64,000 nucleotides of DNA from Mucilaginibacter sp. KACC 22773 (GTDB taxonomy: Bacteria; Bacteroidota; Bacteroidia; Sphingobacteriales; Sphingobacteriaceae). The DNA lies in assembly GCF_028736215.1 (NCBI RefSeq), contig NZ_CP117883.1, positions 6,510,001-6,574,000 on the forward strand. The letters are read 5' to 3'. The position numbers and the translations under genes were made by a program. Below are positions 62,022 to 64,000 of this stretch, piece by piece. Below the pieces are notes generated by a model that was not told the DNA's origin, searched no databases, and saw nothing but the letters and a program-made list of their open reading frames with translations. Every line of letters starts with the position of its first letter. The stretch's first letter is position 1.

Positions 62022-64000
62022 ATGAAATTAAATACTTTAAAACGTGGTGTGCCGTCCCTATGGCTGCCACATAAATTGCTATTGATTATGAAACTAACAA
62101 TGTTCATCCTCATCATAGCCCTTGCACAGGTAAGTGCAAAAGGATTCGGACAGAAAATTACCCTGAATGAAAAAAACACTTCAGTCAAAAAGGTTTTACA
62201 TGATATTGAACAACAAAGTGGCTATACTTTTTTTTATGACAGTAAGGATTTGCCCAATACACCAATAACTGTTCAGTTAAAGGAGGCAACGGTAGAAGAT
62301 GCCGTGAAGGCGAGCTTAAAGAACCTGCCTTTAACCTATAAATTTGTTAAAAACAATATTGTATTAACCAGGAAAGAGATTTTACAGGATAATCAACCCA
62401 AAACGGATATTTTAATAAAAATAGATGTTTCGGGAAAGGTTGTAGATTCATTAGGCAGGCCGTTGAGTGGCGCTACAGTTACCAATAAAAATGCTAATAC
62501 CCACACAGGAGCCAATGCAAATGGCGAATTTGCAATAACGGCGAATGAAGGGGATAAAATAGAGATTGCATTTATCGGATATCAATCTTATACATTCGTT
62601 GCAAAGGCTAAAGAACCATTTGTGAGCATTACCCTGCATGAAATTCTGGGCAAGCTTAACGAGGTAGTCGTTGTTGGCTATGGCACCCAGAGGAAGTCTG
62701 ATGTAACAGGTTCTTTATCCAGCCTATCGTCAAAAGATTTTAAAGATCAACCGGTTACCCGTATCGACCAGGCCTTACAAGGCAGGGTTGCCGGGGTGCA
62801 GGTGGTTAACAACTCTGGTGCGCCCGGTGGCGATGTTAAGATCAGGGTGCGGGGTTCCAATTCTATACTTGGGGACAACAATCCGCTTTACGTTATCGAC
62901 GGTTTTATAGGCGGTGATTTTAACAACCTGAATCCCGACGACATTGCTAATATTGAAGTTTTGAAAGATGCGTCAAGCACGGCAATTTATGGCAGCAGGG
63001 GTGCAAACGGAGTTGTTTTGATAACCACTAAAAAAGGAAACGCACAAAAACAGGAAATAACCCTTACCCCTGTTTTTTATTCATCAAAAGTTATTAAAAA
63101 AATGGATTTGATGAATGCGGCTGACTTTGCTACCACAGTAAACGCCCGAAATGCAGCCCTTAATATATCTCCTTTCTTTACCCAGGCACAAATAGATAAT
63201 TTTAAAATCACCGGCGGAACTAATTGGCAGGATTTGGTTTTCAGGAATGCTCCCGGCCAGGAATATAAGTTAGGTTATTCGGGCGGCAACGCCAAAACAC
63301 AATTCTTTATTTCGGGCGATTACCTCAACCAGGATGGTATTGTTATTAATTCAAACTTTAAGCGGTATGCCCTCAGATCCAACATTAACACACAATTTTC
63401 TGATAAATTAAGTACCCGGCTTAATATTTCGGCCATAAGAAGAGAAACACTGAACACGGGTAACCAGGGTACAGGCGGCTCGGTTAACCAGGCCTTGGCT
63501 TGGGCGCCAACTACACCTGTAAGGACCGCTGCAGGAACATATACCATTGTAGATCCGCTGGGTTCTATTCGTTCTAATCCGGTTGCTTTGGCAAATGACG
63601 CAGAAAACATTGTAGACAACTCCAATATAACTTTAAACGGGGGCGCAAATTACCGTTTTTTCAAAGACCTCTCGTTGGACGTAAGCTTTGGTGTAGATTA
63701 TCAGAATATTCAAGGAAAAAACTATTCAGGACCAAGTATCACCAATAATATTCCAAACGCCAGCCGCACATCTACAGAATTAATTAATTTACAAAATACC
63801 AATACATTAAACTATTCGCACCTATTCAATAACGTGCATAGCCTAAATGTAACCGCGGTATTTGAGCAGCAGAAATATACATCAACAGGGTTTAGCGCCA
63901 ATGCTAACAACCTTACATTTGCTAACCTGGGCTACGATAACCTTGCTTTATCCACTACACAATCGGCGGGGTCGGCCTATTCTGGGTCGGCTTTAATCTC
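62022..64000 (+). CDS. SusC-type TonB-dependent transporter with STN domain, 3' end outside window
   Basis: An open frame runs from the ATG at 62022 to the right edge (659 codons seen). It encodes a signal peptide (LIIALAQVSAKGFGQ), an STN domain (about residues 45-120; KITLNEKNTSVKKVLHDIEQ), a carboxypeptidase-D-like domain (VSGKVVDSLGRPLSGATV), and the plug starting VVVGYGTQRKSDVTGSL with LKDASSTAIYGSRGANGVVLI. Part of the barrel follows. It follows its sigma and FecR genes and should be followed by a susD gene outside the window. The N-terminal leader peptide is strikingly like that of the SusC at 33446-36922. Confidence 0.95.
   Translation, partial: MKLNTLKRGVPSLWLPHKLLLIMKLTMFILIIALAQVSAKGFGQKITLNEKNTSVKKVLHDIEQQSGYTFFYDSKDLPNTPITVQLKEATVEDAVKASLKNLPLTYKFVKNNIVLTRKEILQDNQPKTDILIKIDVSGKVVDSLGRPLSGATVTNKNANTHTGANANGEFAITANEGDKIEIAFIGYQSYTFVAKAKEPFVSITLHEILGKLNEVVVVGYGTQRKSDVTGSLSSLSSKDFKDQPVTRIDQALQGRVAGVQVVNNSGAPGGDVKIRVRGSNSILGDNNPLYVIDGFIGGDFNNLNPDDIANIEVLKDASSTAIYGSRGANGVVLITTKKGNAQKQEITLTPVFYSSKVIKKMDLMNAADFATTVNARNAALNISPFFTQAQIDNFKITGGTNWQDLVFRNAPGQEYKLGYSGGNAKTQFFISGDYLNQDGIVINSNFKRYALRSNINTQFSDKLSTRLNISAIRRETLNTGNQGTGGSVNQALAWAPTTPVRTAAGTYTIVDPLGSIRSNPVALANDAENIVDNSNITLNGGANYRFFKDLSLDVSFGVDYQNIQGKNYSGPSITNNIPNASRTSTELINLQNTNTLNYSHLFNNVHSLNVTAVFEQQKYTSTGFSANANNLTFANLGYDNLALSTTQSAGSAYSGSALI

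Overview
The window comes from a Bacteroidota genome, most likely a soil or plant-associated member of the Sphingobacteriaceae (Mucilaginibacter/Pedobacter-like). That placement is my inference. It rests on SusC/SusD pairs, a hybrid two-component regulator, ECF-sigma/FecR pairs coupled to STN-bearing SusC proteins, lipobox-bearing surface proteins, A-rich translation starts, and TAnnTTTG-like promoter sequences. No rRNA, intact tRNA, CRISPR array or intact transposase gene was seen.

Region 1 (1-28.1 kb) is a xylan utilisation locus. It encodes three family-43 glycosidases, a GH8 exo-oligoxylanase-like enzyme, a lipoprotein GH10 endo-xylanase, a single-domain and a double-domain CE1 (feruloyl/acetyl xylan) esterase, a CE6/SASA-type acetyl esterase, two FG-GAP/ASPIC-UnbV surface lipoproteins, a SusC/SusD pair, and a hybrid two-component sensor/regulator in the middle. 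Together these fit capture and breakdown of acetylated, feruloylated arabinoxylan. The left end cuts a gene with a ricin-like C-terminus.

Region 2 (28.1-30.0 kb) is a nearly gene-free scar. It holds two tRNA-3'-end-like fragments, several inverted repeats, a MITE-like pair of 22-bp termini about 125 bp apart, and a frameshifted small ORF. It looks like the remains of integrative or transposable elements between two gene clusters.

Region 3 (30.0-39.4 kb) is a second, smaller glycan locus: a GH29 alpha-L-fucosidase with a discoidin-like domain, SusD, an STN-type SusC, FecR anti-sigma factor, and a divergent ECF sigma factor.

Region 4 (39.4-43.1 kb) encodes an exported molybdenum hydroxylase: a 2Fe-2S subunit, a dihaem cytochrome c, and a Tat-dependent molybdopterin subunit. 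It is followed by a decayed xdhC-like maturation gene.

Region 5 (43.3-52.4 kb) holds an AraC regulator, a secreted type-B carboxylesterase, and a tightly packed eight-gene operon: three aldo/keto reductases, two single cupins, a SnoaL-like protein, a flavodoxin, and a carboxymuconolactone-decarboxylase/cupin fusion. Many of these carry export signals, including Tat and lipoprotein signals. A 62-bp element is repeated upstream of both the esterase and the operon. This is the most unusual system in the window.

Region 6 (52.5-55.1 kb) has a pirin gene broken by a one-base frameshift, an NmrA-like oxidoreductase and a Crp/Fnr regulator, all leftward. Region 7 (55.3-64.0 kb) has an AraC regulator divergent from a GH2 glycosidase, with a 21-bp-spaced direct repeat between them. 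It ends with a third glycan sensing/uptake set: ECF sigma, FecR and an STN-type SusC that runs off the right edge.
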